DNA of 64,000 bases. Source: Oxyruncus cristatus (lineage: Eukaryota > Chordata > Aves > Passeriformes > Cotingidae). The stretch is from the NCBI GenBank assembly GCA_013399855.1, contig VXAY01007011.1, positions 217,389 to 281,388 on the forward strand, written 5' to 3'. This document shows positions 37,331-48,472 of this stretch, one piece after another (position 1 is the first letter of the stretch; every line of letters starts with the position of its first letter). Under the pieces are notes generated by a model. The model was given only the letters and a program-made list of their open reading frames with translations. It was not told where the DNA came from and did not search any database. Position numbers and translations under genes: made by a program.

Positions 37331-37442
37331 TTCAATATTATTCCCCCATGTCAAGTCTCTTTTTTCTGTATACAACTTCTCTCATCTTATAGCAATTGTG
37401 TAAAAGGTTCGAAAAAAATTATTCCAGAGTAAACCCATGACA

Positions 37443-37447
37443 GTGTA
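37443..37447. repeat. Target-site duplication, right copy
   Basis: GTGTA immediately after the LTR end ACCCATGACA, identical to the five bases before the LTR start. Confidence 0.8.
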
Positions 37448-37492
37448 TCACCCTTGTGACTGTTCAGGGAAAGTACTTGATCCCTACTGTTC

Positions 37493-37500
37493 TATAAAAA
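37493..37500 (+). promoter_or_regulatory. TATA box of the older LTR
   Basis: TATAAAAA lies 49 nt before an AATAAA, the promoter-to-polyadenylation spacing of a compact retroviral LTR R region. Activity is not shown. Confidence 0.5.
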
Positions 37501-37541
37501 GACTCACAAGCTGCTGATGCTAAGTAGCTGTTGTATCTGCT

Positions 37542-37547
37542 AATAAA
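37542..37547 (+). terminator. AATAAA signal of the older LTR
   Basis: AATAAA is followed by a T-rich GACTCTTTTTGTCC stretch, similar to the end of R in gammaretrovirus-like LTRs. Confidence 0.5.
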
Positions 37548-37689
37548 GACTCTTTTTGTCCTTACAGATTTGCCCCACCCCAGCAGGACCATGGTCCTTT
37601 CTGAAGTTCAGATTCCATTTTACTCCGGAGTAGAGAAGCCTTTTGTAGGAAGATTGTTTGTTGTCAGATAGTGCACCTGTAACAGGTAT

Positions 37690-40600
37690 CACTGGAGTTT
37701 CAGTTACATCCCTGCCCATGCAGCATAGCTGACCTCATATCAAAATCTCCTACTTTAAAATGAAAATTCCCTATTTACTTTGCAAATCACTGTTTCTTTT
37801 AGATGCTCATAAGAAGCTAATATAAAACATCTTAATGAGCTTTATGTCACCAACATAACCCCTTGTCTTCTGTAGGAATAATATCAAGTGTATCCCACAC
37901 ACAGCCTGAATTCAAAACAAAATTCTTGAATAATCAGTTGTATTGGAAACGATTTAAAAAAACATGAGGTATGTTTAATTATCTAGAATATCATAATGCC
38001 CAGAGGCCCTACCTGAGACCGGGATCTTGTTGTGTTATACTTTATAGAACGACATGGTAGGAGACAGTTGCCTCAGATTACAGTCTAGCTGAACAGGGTA
38101 GCAGAAACTGAAAATGTGAACAGACTAAATGATTTGACCCTCTTCAACAGCTCTGCACTAAACAGGACCCACCTCCCTTGATTCCTCTTTCAGCTGCTAC
38201 TCTTTGTCTCCCATTGTCTTTGCACTGCAAGAAGGGGCACACTGTCAGTAGGGATACATCCATAAGCATCTACACATGACCAAATTAGTCATGTATGTTA
38301 TGTGAGTGAATCTGTATACACTTACATGCACATACAATCTCAAAAATATTTTCTTGGACTACAGAAGAATTCAACATTTCTCTTGCTGTGGTAATCTGGT
38401 CAAATATCTTAAAAGGTGAAGGCTAATCAGGTTAGAACTAAATGGAAGAAAATATTATCAAAATCATATACAAACACAGAACACCTCGGGGAGCTTTCAA
38501 ACCCAAGGTCTTAAACAGAATGTGACACCAACACAGAAAATGAACTTTTCCAAATTTCATCATTAAGTTCCTATCCAAGGAATCCTATCCCAATCCATTT
38601 CTAGACAGCTAAACCTTTTCATTCTCAAACATGTGATTAGCCCAAATTCTAAAAGCAAGCATGTCTCAGAATGATATAAATAAAGCAATACAACAGTTAC
38701 TGGCCCACATAGCAGCTGGACCAGATGGCATCTCTATACATTTTTAAACAATACAGTGTAATGCTGTATTAACACATCTACTTGCATAAGTATATGTAGA
38801 GATACAAGACAATAACAATACTTGACACTGATCCTGAGTAAATCAGCATGGAAAATAACTAGCCTTCTAGAGGCTAGCAAGAATGCTCAACAGTGATAGT
38901 AAAATATTATTATATATATGTATGATAAAAGATTTCTACCTCTTTGTCTGACGTTATTCTCATTGACTTGCTAAGTATTACTTACCAGTATGCCACCAAC
39001 ATCAGTATTAAGGTCTTGTTAAATATTCTACATTATTTATAGTATGAAAATAGGAATAGCTTTTCAGTCTTGAATCCACTAAGCTCTATAGAGTCTACCT
39101 GAAGCATTTACATTACCCTTCAGGAGAGATAATACTTTGGTTTGGAGGTTGAACTCAGCTTTTTTCCAAGTACTTCAAAACTCCAGCTCTAGCTTGCTAC
39201 CTCCTCACGTCTGTTTTACTGGAGAGAGATGTCCAACAGCTTTCTCCTCCATGACATTGCCTTTGGAGCCAACCTCCTGGTGGCTCCAGCAGACCATCCT
39301 CTCGCAGGTCATCCCAAGTGAGGTTTTTCAGACATTTCTTCACTATTCTTCAGAAGAGACAACTGACAGGAATCTTCCTTGCACCAAGGGCATGCAGTTG
39401 TCCCTTGAGCATGCAACATTTTTGGACAAATTAAGTAAGTAAACACAGTGAGGGAATAAGGAAAGAGAGCTACACAATTTTGTTGCCTGTCTAAAGCCAG
39501 AGAAAAAGTACCTTTCATTATACTATGGTAGCCCAGTCAAATCAACCACACATAGTACTTTTTTCCAAATACATGTCAATGTCCAGTTGAATTCATAAAT
39601 CTCTGTCTTGTCTAATGAAGATTTCTGACATGCCAAACTTGGCAACTGGCTCAAAATATCTCACAAGACGATCAAATCCTATAGATTTTAAATGGAAAAT
39701 TATTTACAGCAGCTCCTCCACAAGCTGTCCTGCCCTCCCTCCGAGAGCCAGCTTCTCTCTAATGCCATAAAATCCTCTCCTGCCTTCGTCATATACCCCC
39801 TACCCTGCCCCTGAAGAACAGGACTTACGGAACTTAGCAGTGGCCGTAGGTGAGTTGAAGGTTTGATCTTGTAAACAAAATTTTTCAAGACAGAAAAAAA
39901 AAGAATAGAAATAAGTCAATCTCATCTGGTTTGCAGATTTAAGGTGTCAGGCCCTTCCTTCATCACATGTTTCAGGAGAACCCGGGGAACACCACTCACA
40001 CTCACACCAATAAAAAGCTGGAAACATAAACAAAATCAATTTCCCAAATCCCCAAACACTTAGTTCTCAGTTCAAAGGTTTGTTTGTTTACTTGCCTAAA
40101 TTGTGAGAAAATCTGAGTAAAAGGTGTTGGGTTTGAGGGGTTTGGGATGTTTTTTCAGCATTCTCTGTTGAAAATAATTTCTTTTTTCCAACCAATCCTG
40201 CCTGCCAACTAGGTGTGCCTTCAATTCAATGGCAAATTTGTGACAGACCATCTTGTTGAAATTTTGGCAGCACACTGCTACATGTGAGCATTCACAGAAC
40301 ACCAGCGTTTTCTAGGCTCCCTGCCAAATGAATGCTTTGGAAAATGTATGTATGTACTGTATTCCTACAGTCTTCAAAGGATTAGCTTTGAATTACGTGA
40401 ATTGTTTTGAGTTTGAGACATCATTAGTTTATATTAAATTACAAAATATGTAAAAATAAGAGCCTGTGCTTGCTTGAACTACCAACTCTGTCACTTTTAC
40501 CTTTGTGACTTTATCTGTGATGACATTTGCTTTTTTGTGCTCTTCTATTTAACAATTCTTCCAGGAGTTGCTTTTCTTTTTTCTCAGACTTGATTTTCAG

Positions 40601-40690
40601 CTCCACTGGTTTGCATTTTGCTTGGCTGCATAAAAGGTGCATACATCCCTTGCACTCTTTGTGAATGGGATTTTTCCCAAACATTGTTTA
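37690..40690. other. Non-coding stretch, no gene recognised
   Basis: Unique AT-rich sequence. A 101-codon frame (39137-39442) ends beside a GTAAGT donor-like word, but no convincing acceptor or family was found. Short TTTG repeats occur near 40.08 kb. Confidence 0.55.
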
Positions 40691-40699
40691 TATTAAATC

Positions 40700-42210
40700 T
40701 TCACAGCACTTTTTTAAGTCTTCTTTATCTTCCTTCTTTTTTAACCCAATTTATTTGCTCCCCCCCAAGAATGTCACCTCAGCCTCCTTCTTCTCTCCTT
40801 TCCATTTTTAGCCCTTTCGACCTATTCCCTCCATTTTCCCATTTATATTATCACCACCCTTTTTTAACACCAGCTTCTTGGACTATCATATCAATTTTAC
40901 CTCCGGGAATCTGAACTAAAACTACCAATAAATCAGTTTAAATATTTTATTTTTCTTGAATAGAGGCTGAGCCTACACAAGTACTCTGAAATGTTATCAA
41001 GCTGAAAACAGTATCAAACCAGAATGGTTTCTGTTGCCACAGAATCCAAACTGAAACTGAATTAAAAGATGCACTGGTTTAATTGCCTGCCCACAGACCC
41101 ATTTGCAGTGCTTGCCTACCCTCACTCCCCACTCTCGCAGGCCATCACTACTATTATTTTTTGCAATTCTGTCATCTGTCAACTCACATCTGTTGCTCTT
41201 CTCCCTCATCACCCTCAGCCACTGCTGTTCCTGGAGTGCATCTCCTCTTTATCCTCCAAACTTCAGTCCCTCTAATCATGACTCTCACACAGACAGGGAT
41301 GTCTCTGTCTGATGCTGCTTTGCCAACAGCCTCTCCCCCTTCAATCCTTGTGGGGATCCTATCTGTTTCCATTTCTAGCTGTCCCTCTTTTCCCACTCTT
41401 CCTCTTTTGAATGGGGCTGCAAGTGAGTTATTTTTGCTTCTGGTCCTCTATGTTTCTATCACCTGCATCAGTTTTCCCTCTCTGCCCAAGATTCCCCAAG
41501 CTCTGGTCTTGTTCTCTATCATTTCCAGGTCTCTTTCAACATCATCCACCAGTCCCTCAGAAATGCACCACTTTTTCCAGGACTTCCAATTCTTTTTCAG
41601 CCAGTGAGGAAACCTGTCAGCTGTGGCATACCTCTGAGCTCTTCTTCTCTTTTACTCAGACAGTACATTAACTCTGGCTGGGTTGTACATGGGTACAAAG
41701 CAATCATCTTACCAGCTTTCCCTTTTCATTAAAAAAGCAGAGCAGGTTTGTGATCTGAACCAGCTGTGTCACAGGAAACACTGGGCTACTTGGCTGGTGC
41801 CATCTGTCTGTCCACACAGCAGTTCTCCACGTTTTTTGACCAGTAAGTCCTATGACACTTTCCCTTCCTTTCCCTTTTCTTTTAGTATTTCCAAAAAGTA
41901 CATCTTCTTTTTCTTTAGCACTCCCATGTAACATTTGCTTCACTCATATCTATCCAGCATGATGCTTTAAAGGTCATTACTTTCATTTTTATAGGAATAT
42001 TCTTCATGAATTATCCTCAGGTCTTCTACCATCTCTTCTTACCCCGGACCAAGAGTAAGCCTCTTAAAAGGCTCCCACACAAAAACTCTTCTACTAGGCA
42101 GCTTGAAAGATTCTCAGAATAAATTTTCAAACACATTCATGCTTTGCTTTCCACTCTCACAAGTGCTCAGGAGCCACTCTATGTAAATTTCTACAAAACA
42201 ATTCATTATT
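40700..42210 (+). other. Pyrimidine-rich region, probably an old LINE body
   Basis: The plus strand is strongly rich in C and T. Its 174-codon frame (41083-41607) is Ser/Pro/Leu-rich, looks compositional and has no domain. The region leads directly into a recognisable L2-like LINE 3' tail in the same orientation, so it is probably the decayed upstream part of that element. The limits are uncertain. Confidence 0.35.
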
Positions 42211-42214
42211 TCCC

Positions 42215-42500
42215 TTCTACCTTCTCTTTAAAGCCCTCCATTTCTGGGCTGCCTACAAAAGACTTGACAACATTTAGACTTCTGGTATGCTGAGGTCACT
42301 GCCTATGATGCTGACTAATATTTTCTGTGTTTCCTGGTGTTCCTCCGTCTGCCTGTCTCCATCTGTTGTTTCCTTGCTCATCCTGGTAAGCTGATCGGAG
42401 GCGGGACTGACTTGCTGTTCCCCGCCGGTGCAGCTGCTGCAGCCTGCAGTCCCTGGCCAAGGCTTGTGCCCATAGGAGCTCTGCTCCCGTAGACCACATG
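42215..42500 (+). mobile_element. L2-like ancient LINE, 3' tail
   Basis: The order of blocks is characteristic of a common old amniote LINE tail known from turtle and bird sequences: CTGGGCTGCCTACAAAAGAC, TTGACAACATTTAGACT, ATGCTGAGGTCACTGCCTAT, GATGCTGACTAATATTTTCT, GTCTGCCTGTCTCCATCTGT, GTAAGCTGATCGGAGGCGGG (compare GTAAGCTCTTTGGGGCAGGG), then a GTGCAGCTGCTGCAGC block (compare GTACAGCACCTAGCAC). It lies on the plus strand. The local CpG cluster at 42.39-42.6 kb partly coincides with this tail. Clade assignment is by eye. Confidence 0.6.
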
Positions 42501-42504
42501 GGAT

Positions 42505-43180
42505 AACCAGGCCCATGCCTCGCTGAGGATCTGCCTGCCTGCTGTACTGGGAGCTTCGACCGGGCTGCTCTCAGGCTGACTGCTGGCGTAGGAGATCTTT
42601 TACCTCTGGTGCCTTATGTTCAAACATTTCTTACTGTCACCAGTGGAAGTTATTTCATTGACCTCACTTAGTCAATATCACAAAACACCAAACAATTTGG
42701 CAGAGCAAGGTTCCCTCTGTGGGACAGCTTCCCCACAGCATGTGTCTGTCTCAGGGCCAGCTTTGCTAGTCCATCCATTTAATTCACTCAGAAAATCACA
42801 TTGAGGCAGTAGGACATAAAGAGACCCATTTGCCCGTTGCACTAATCTAAGCCTTTTTATTTGCTGCAGTATAAGTAGGGACCAGCAAAGAAAGATGATT
42901 TAGCATTAAAACCTGCCCAGCATGCTGATATGAGAACTATGAATAGATCAGCGTTAGAGGCACAGGACAGGTCATGATAGTGTAATGGCTGTCAGAGAGG
43001 AGGCTGCAAATGCCTCAGCTGAACTAAAAGAATTCTCCCCAGGTCTCTCTTTGAAAAGTTAAAGACACAAACTAGAATTCTAGCAATAAATACAAAATTT
43101 GACCTGCCCATATCAGAGTGGATGGTGCAGGAGGATGGTAGCATGGATGCAAGCGAGAAAAGCACTAGGATGCACTGGTG
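42505..43180. other. Non-coding stretch, no gene recognised
   Basis: Unique sequence. The first 100 bp are relatively CpG-rich and may be a continuation of the flanking LINE tail or independent. Confidence 0.5.
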
Positions 43181-43185
43181 AAAGA

Positions 43186-43257
43186 GGGCAGAAACACACA
43201 GCTGGTGCTCCTTCTTCGGAAGGGCAGAAACACACAGCTGGTGCTCCTTCTTCGGAA
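43186..43257. repeat. Perfect 36-bp tandem duplication
   Basis: Two identical 36-bp units (43186-43221 and 43222-43257) begin GGGCAGAAACACACAGCTGG and end CTTCTTCGGAA. Because 36 is a multiple of three, the plus-strand frame across it repeats 12 residues (GQKHTAGAPSSE). Absence of any difference points to a recent event or an assembly duplication. Confidence 0.95.
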
Positions 43258-43450
43258 TGGCAAAGGCTGATTAAGTTTTGGCATCCTAAGTTGAATTATC
43301 AGAACATTATCATACAATATACTCCAAACATGAGCATATTGTACTAGTCTCCTAGCTTCTGCTGCTTTCAATGAAGGGAGAAAAGTTATTTAATTTTTTT
43401 GACCATTGGACTCCAGAAATCCTAGATATCTGAAGATGTGCAGCAGAGGA

Positions 43451-43487
43451 TCTCGTAGACAAGGACAGTATGTCCTTGTCTACAAGA
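43451..43487. repeat. Perfect hairpin, 13-bp stem
   Basis: GTAGACAAGGACA (43455-43467), loop GTA, then TGTCCTTGTCTAC (43471-43483). After one mismatch the pairing continues three more bases. It is too short for a typical microRNA precursor and has no flanking element. Confidence 0.9.
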
Positions 43488-43489
43488 AA

Positions 43490-44540
43490 ACTATAAAAAT
43501 ACAAGTAAATAAGCATTGACTGTGGGACCAATGAAACTCTACTCTCATCTCCTTTTAGCAGTGTTTGATAGCTTTCACGGTGCTCCGTCACCAATATGTA
43601 GCAATACCACAGCCATACAGCTTCCTACTTTATTCAAACTGAGCCTGCATCCATCCTGATGACATTTAAAACAGTATTTTTGATTACCATCTCATATGGC
43701 AAAATCTAATTTGCAGCTCACTAAATGCAATCTCTTTAACCTTATAAAGACAAGCACTATTCTGTTCCCATTCAAACCCTCCTTATGAATTCACTCCTTT
43801 GAGGCTTACACATTTAACAGGTGAAAAGTTACAAGAGAGAGAAAACAAAATGTATCACGGAACTCCTTTCTCTGAGTTTCTCATGGCATGTCAGAGAATA
43901 CCAGAAAATAAGATTCCAAAGGTCCTTGAGGGGACAGCAAATCCTTTGGCCCAATTGAGCTGCGTATTAAACTTCCTTCTTAAAATTTCCTCTTTGCAGT
44001 GCTTAGCTCTCAAGATACCAGAAAAAAATGTTCTGTCTTCTTGTTGCAGTGTTAGGGCTTTTTTCATTTTTATAGAGGGCAGAGTATAATTTAAGCCCAT
44101 GAAAATAGAGCTACCATCAGTAGATTCTCTAAGTATCTGTGCTTCCCAAGGGCTTCCTTTCTATTAGACTTTTTTCAATTTCATCATGATTTTTCTTCAA
44201 CGTTAACAAATACTTAGGTAGATACTAACACTTTTATCCCTTGAACTTGTTAAGACAGGGTTTTAGTCCTTCATCCATATTATTTTCAATCGGTATGCAA
44301 AAGTTTTCCAAATTTAGAAACATTTGGAAATGCAATTAATGCTACTTTCCCTTACTTCTAAATAGAGAAGACAAATGCTAAATAAGATCTAGATAAAACA
44401 GAACCCTTAATTCTCAGTTATTCTGTAGGTAATTCATAAATTTCTTAAAGCTACAGTTCAAGAATTTTAGAATATTGAGGGGTTTCTATTCTAAAGCTTC
44501 CCACTACATAAATTTTACAAGAGTACAGAGCTCTTCTAAA
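43490..44540. other. Non-coding stretch, no gene recognised
   Basis: Unique AT-rich sequence. No gene or element recognised. Confidence 0.55.
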
Positions 44541-44544
44541 CGTT

Positions 44545-44775
44545 TCAGGTCAGATGCCCCAAAATGGGGACACTGGAACAGGATCCCCAGAGAAGTGGTC
44601 ACAGCACCAAACCTGTTGGAGTTCAAGAAGCATTTGGACAAGCCGTCAGGCACATGGTGTGATTCTTGGAGTGTCCTGTACAGGGCCAGGAGTTGTACTC
44701 AATGATCCTGATGGGTCCCTTCCAACTCATTGGATTCAGTTGAATACAACTCAGTGTATTCTATGATTCTATGAA
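44545..44775 (+). mobile_element. CR1: CR1 LINE fragment, 3' end
   Basis: Plus-strand CR1 tail of about 230 bp: GGAACAGGATCCCCAGAGAA, GTGGTCACAGCACCAAACCT, GTTGGAGTTCAAGAAGCATT, CAATGATCCTGATGGGTCCC, ending ATTCTATGATTCTATGA, the CR1 terminal repeat. It is 5'-truncated. The terminal repeat type (ATTCTATG) differs from the copy at 25.5 kb (GATTCTGT), so they come from different subfamilies or ages. Confidence 0.92.
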
Positions 44776-44779
44776 GTGA

Positions 44780-45820
44780 ATACTTGTCACTACTGCTATA
44801 TTTTTAGGACCTTATGCCTTTAAATTATGTTAATAATTCAAATTCAAAAGCTTCTGCTAAGGGGCAGCAGTTCTATCAATCTAGGACAGAAGGTTTTTAA
44901 GGTATTCTGCAAGGAACTATTCAGGTGCTAAGACTAGGAGAAAACAAATAAAAGAATGAGAAAAAATGTCCAGTTGAACTCCTTCCTCTGGGTATCTTGT
45001 GCCATCTCGCACAGCTGAAGAAAATGATGCCATGTGTCGTCTTGGGAGAAAAGTTGGTCTAATGTACCCCTAGGAACTGCGGGACACAGGAAAGCTGATC
45101 TGTTATATTGTTGAAGTACAGTCAGGATCAGGATGCAAAACTGAATTCCTGGTCTTTGCATAGTTTGGTGTGGGATTGTTGTGTCTCTTCATCACACTGG
45201 TTTTATATTATTTTACAATGTACATTACTTCAATGTTAGCCCACACTGTTCACTAATATTCACAGTCCCAGCAGTCCCCTTCCTGGATTCTTGATTTTCT
45301 GTTCCTTTTTACCTTCTACCTCTTTCTTGGTGGCCAGAGAAACTTGAGCTCTTCTCCCCAGTGAAACTGGGGAGATGTCTGTGTTCCTAGAGCTCAGGGA
45401 ATACCTATTCAAACACATGGTCTCAGTTCCTCTTCCAGTTTTTCCAAGGAAGTTGGTGATTTAAGCATCAGTTCTGGCATTAGGCAAAGGGAATTTTAAG
45501 TGGCCTGAAAGGAAAGAAGGCAGCACTTCATTGAGACCAGCGAGCAAACACGTGCTCCCTGGAAGGCCTCCAGCCACCACTTATCCCAGAGCTGTTCCAA
45601 GAAGAGTGATGTCGGAACTCACATCCAGAGTTCAAACTGTATCTAATTATAATCAAGCAACATTATCGTGGGAAGTTTCTTCCAACTACATTTGGAAGAC
45701 TTGTGAGGTAGCCAAAGCCTCCCTGAAAGTCTTCAGAGAATTTTGGCTCAACAAGGGGGTCAAAAAACAAAACATTGTATAACAGCTCACCATCTGTTCT
45801 GCACTTTTAAATTCTGCCTC
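44780..45820. other. Non-coding stretch, no gene recognised
   Basis: Unique sequence. No gene, RNA or mobile element recognised. Confidence 0.55.
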
Positions 45821-45824
45821 AGCA

Positions 45825-45885
45825 CAGAGAGGGAAGTGACATAAAGAGATGAAGATTTGAACTCAGCCTCAGAGTACACCAGCAT
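45825..45885 (-). mobile_element. Possible MIR-like fragment (weak)
   Basis: AGCACAGAGAGGGAAGTGAC followed by AAGATTTGAACTCAGCCTC resembles the reverse complement of the MIR core (CACAGAGAGGTTAAGTGACTT, GATTTGAACCCAG). It is too short and diverged to be certain. Confidence 0.3.
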
Positions 45886-45889
45886 TTTT

Positions 45890-48470
45890 TTCTTGCTTGA
45901 TTGTGTACTAAAACTGCCTGTAAAGTCAATAACTTCCTATGGCTTCACAGCAAAGCTGAAAGATTAAAAAAGAGCCATTGTCCTTTGAAGATGTGGAAGG
46001 CAGTAAGCGAGCAGGCTGAATCCTCTTTGGATTTGAAAGTCTATGCAGTGCTAACAGTTCTGCTTTAAGGTGTCAAAATTGCCTTAAATCTTTACTTTTG
46101 TTATATCCTGCTGCTACAGACATGCAATAGAATAGGCCTGACTATTCCAAACCATTTAGACAGCATCATTTTTCTTCCTGCATTTTTCTGAAGCACATCT
46201 GATTAGCACCTTTTTTTAAAATTTTTTTTGGTTGTTTAATGCACACTTTTAATTACTTTAAGTAGAACAGCATGGTAATGTAATGTACATCATGTAACCC
46301 CGCTAGATTTTACTGTGGTTAGTAGCAACTCAGAAACATGAAGTTCCAAACCAAATACTTGGACATCTGTCCCTTCGTTAGGCTATAAACTTCCCACTAA
46401 ACTAAATGCAAAGTCAGGAGTCTAAGAAAGACTTAGGAGCAAGAATATTTTGCTGCTGTCTGTTGGGAAAACTAGGTTGGTGTATTTTAAAGGAATGAGG
46501 GAAAAACAGGAGGGAGAAGGAGGCATGGCATGGGGTGAGATCTATCCCATGACACCTTTGGCGGCGACCTGGCCAAGGCTTACACACTAACTCAGTGACC
46601 ACCACATTGAAATTCCTCCTCTGGGAGTTGGTGTTCTGTCCCCACTGTTGCAGCTCTTGGAGTTCCCAGGAACAAAGGGCAAAGCTGAAGCCCTGATGCA
46701 GCATAAGTGAACGGCCCAGACCAGTCTGAGAGTAGAGCAGAAAGCACCTTCTGAAATAGTTCCTCCCCCTCACCAGACTGGCTGCAAAGTCCAGTAGCTT
46801 AGTTAGGCCATAACAAAGGACCTAAAACAGCCTGTTAGATGTCAGGCTGAATAACAAGGAGTGTGAGATGGTAACTAATAGCTGAGGGGTGGCTTAAGGA
46901 GCCTTTCCATACTGCCTCCTTGCTGAGGAGGTGACTGCACTTCAGGCTGGACCAGAGGCCAGACAAGCATTTAGTCAAGTCAGTTTCTGGGCTCAGTACC
47001 AAGCCAAACAGGCACTACAGACATCATAGGCTTTTATCCCCTTGGGCATAATTTCTGCAGTGACAGCATCATCACCTTTCTCTCCCCCCTGTCTACTTCT
47101 TTGTTAGAGGTTTCACAGAGCCAGTGAGCAAGTTTTTAAACTACAGTAAGATAGTTGCTCTTAGCATTAATAAGAATCATTACTACACATTCATTTGTTA
47201 CTCTCCAAGAACAAAATGCATGGCCCCTTTCACTAAACCAGTCTCTTCCCATCACAGCCATCCCTGACCTAATGCTATGAATTTTTCAGCCTCCTACTGT
47301 GGCACCATAAAGAGCTATTCTGGGCTGCACAGACACATTTTTAGCATCAGGTATCTTCCTCAAGAAACCCCTGCTGTCTCATGGGGATTGTCGAATTAGT
47401 TTGAGGTATAGCTTGAGTGTTGCCCCTGAGAAGACTCCCATAAGTTTCTATCAGAGATTAAACTGTGCTTTAAGCTCCAGGCAGCTAACTTAATGGAGGG
47501 CAGGGTATGGTAGATTGAAGCTCAAGTGTAGGTGACCTTCCAGCTCATAAAACAGTGAAGACTTGACTATCCCGTGCTAATACAAACACTCCTGCTGACA
47601 GCACATGACCAGAGCTGCTGGCATAGAGCTGCAGAGGCAAGGGGTGGCTGGGCTTGGGGTGCTGACAGGGTCCCTGTCCCTGGCTGACCCTCCCAATCAC
47701 ACTGCACAGCCATCAGAGCTGCTCGGCCATCAGTTCCTGAGCCACCGTGGGTAAAGGTGCCCTTTCTGGGCTAAATCTTCAACAGTTTCAATTTGTCCTA
47801 AAGCATGAAGTTACTAGTTATTTCTATTAAGCCTTTCTTATTCATAGGGCTAAAATGTCCTGAAATGTTAGGGCTTCAGTTTGGCTTGAGTTTGCTAACT
47901 GGAGTCAGCACTGCAATGAATATGTTTCACACAGATACAGAGAATGTAACAGCCGTCATATAAATGTAACTATGTAACAATTACCATATAAACTTTTCTT
48001 TCTAACTTTTTTTAAGGGTTTCTTAAAGAAATAAGACTTATACCACTCACTGTAACTCTTCATCTGCCTGTCAGTCTGTTTCCCTTCCTCAGTAACTTTT
48101 AAACATACTGAGTAACTTCAAACAAATTTGAAAATTGCTCAAGTGTCCTTGGTATTTTTCAGACAAGTTAAGAGAGACCTTCTTGAAGTTCTAGCTGAGG
48201 AAGAGACTGAAATAAGGGTTCCATTTTAGATAAAAATCAGCAGAATCATGTGCAAATATCAGTAGGAATTCAAACTTCGTAACTTCTGCTTTTTATGGAA
48301 TTACTTGCTAGCATTACAAGTGACACACACTAGGATATGTCAGGAACGACGAACAAGAGTTAAGCATCTTCTTAAGCATATGGAGCTTGACAAAGCAGTG
48401 ATCAGGGGGCAGGATGTGATAACCATATGCAAGTATCTAAAGCATTCAAATAACAGTGCTGAAGAGAAAT
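45890..48470. other. Non-coding stretch, no gene recognised
   Basis: Unique sequence. A 119-codon minus-strand frame (46414-46773) has no family resemblance. No element recognised. Confidence 0.55.
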
Positions 48471-48472
48471 AA

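Larger units (their letters stand above)
36366..37442 (+). mobile_element. ERV solo LTR with 5-bp target duplication
   Basis: An element of 1,077 positions (including a 130-N gap) starting TGTCGTGGGTTTAC and ending GTAAACCCATGACA. The two ends are 14-bp inverted repeats with one mismatch, within the TG...CA rule for LTRs. GTGTA is duplicated directly on both sides, so both ends are intact. Inside are a C-rich start, a GC-richer middle, a GA microsatellite and AATAAA near the 3' end (37325-37330). No retroviral coding region or primer-binding site is seen next to it, consistent with a solo LTR left by recombination. A 5-bp duplication fits ERVL or ERV1 better than ERVK (usually 6). The plus orientation is inferred from the AATAAA position. 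It lies inside an older LTR. Confidence 0.8.
36273..37684 (+). mobile_element. Older short ERV LTR, interrupted by a second LTR (bounds approximate)
   Basis: Without the insertion this is about 330 bp, a usual small avian LTR size. It would start TGTTGCAATATCGGGG and end CACCTGTAACA, giving short TGTT...AACA-like inverted ends. It carries CTATAAAAAG at 37492-37501, AATAAA at 37542-37547, then a T-rich GACTCTTTTTGTCC and a pyrimidine-rich U5-like part. This layout (TATA box, about 50 nt, poly(A) signal) resembles ERV1/gammaretrovirus-type LTRs. No clear target duplication flanks it, so the outer limits are a best guess; no internal coding region was recognised beside it. Confidence 0.45.

Noticed and set aside
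37405..37415. GGTTCGAAA as a tRNA T-loop
   Set aside because: No acceptor stem, anticodon arm or D arm can be formed around it; it lies within the LTR 3' end.
39137..39442. 101-codon frame next to a GTAAGT donor as an internal exon
   Set aside because: No convincing acceptor in phase, and the frame has no recognisable domain.
41083..41607. 174-codon plus-strand frame as a gene
   Set aside because: Its Ser/Pro/Leu/Phe composition follows from a pyrimidine-rich strand; three frames are open together here, and the region leads into a LINE tail.
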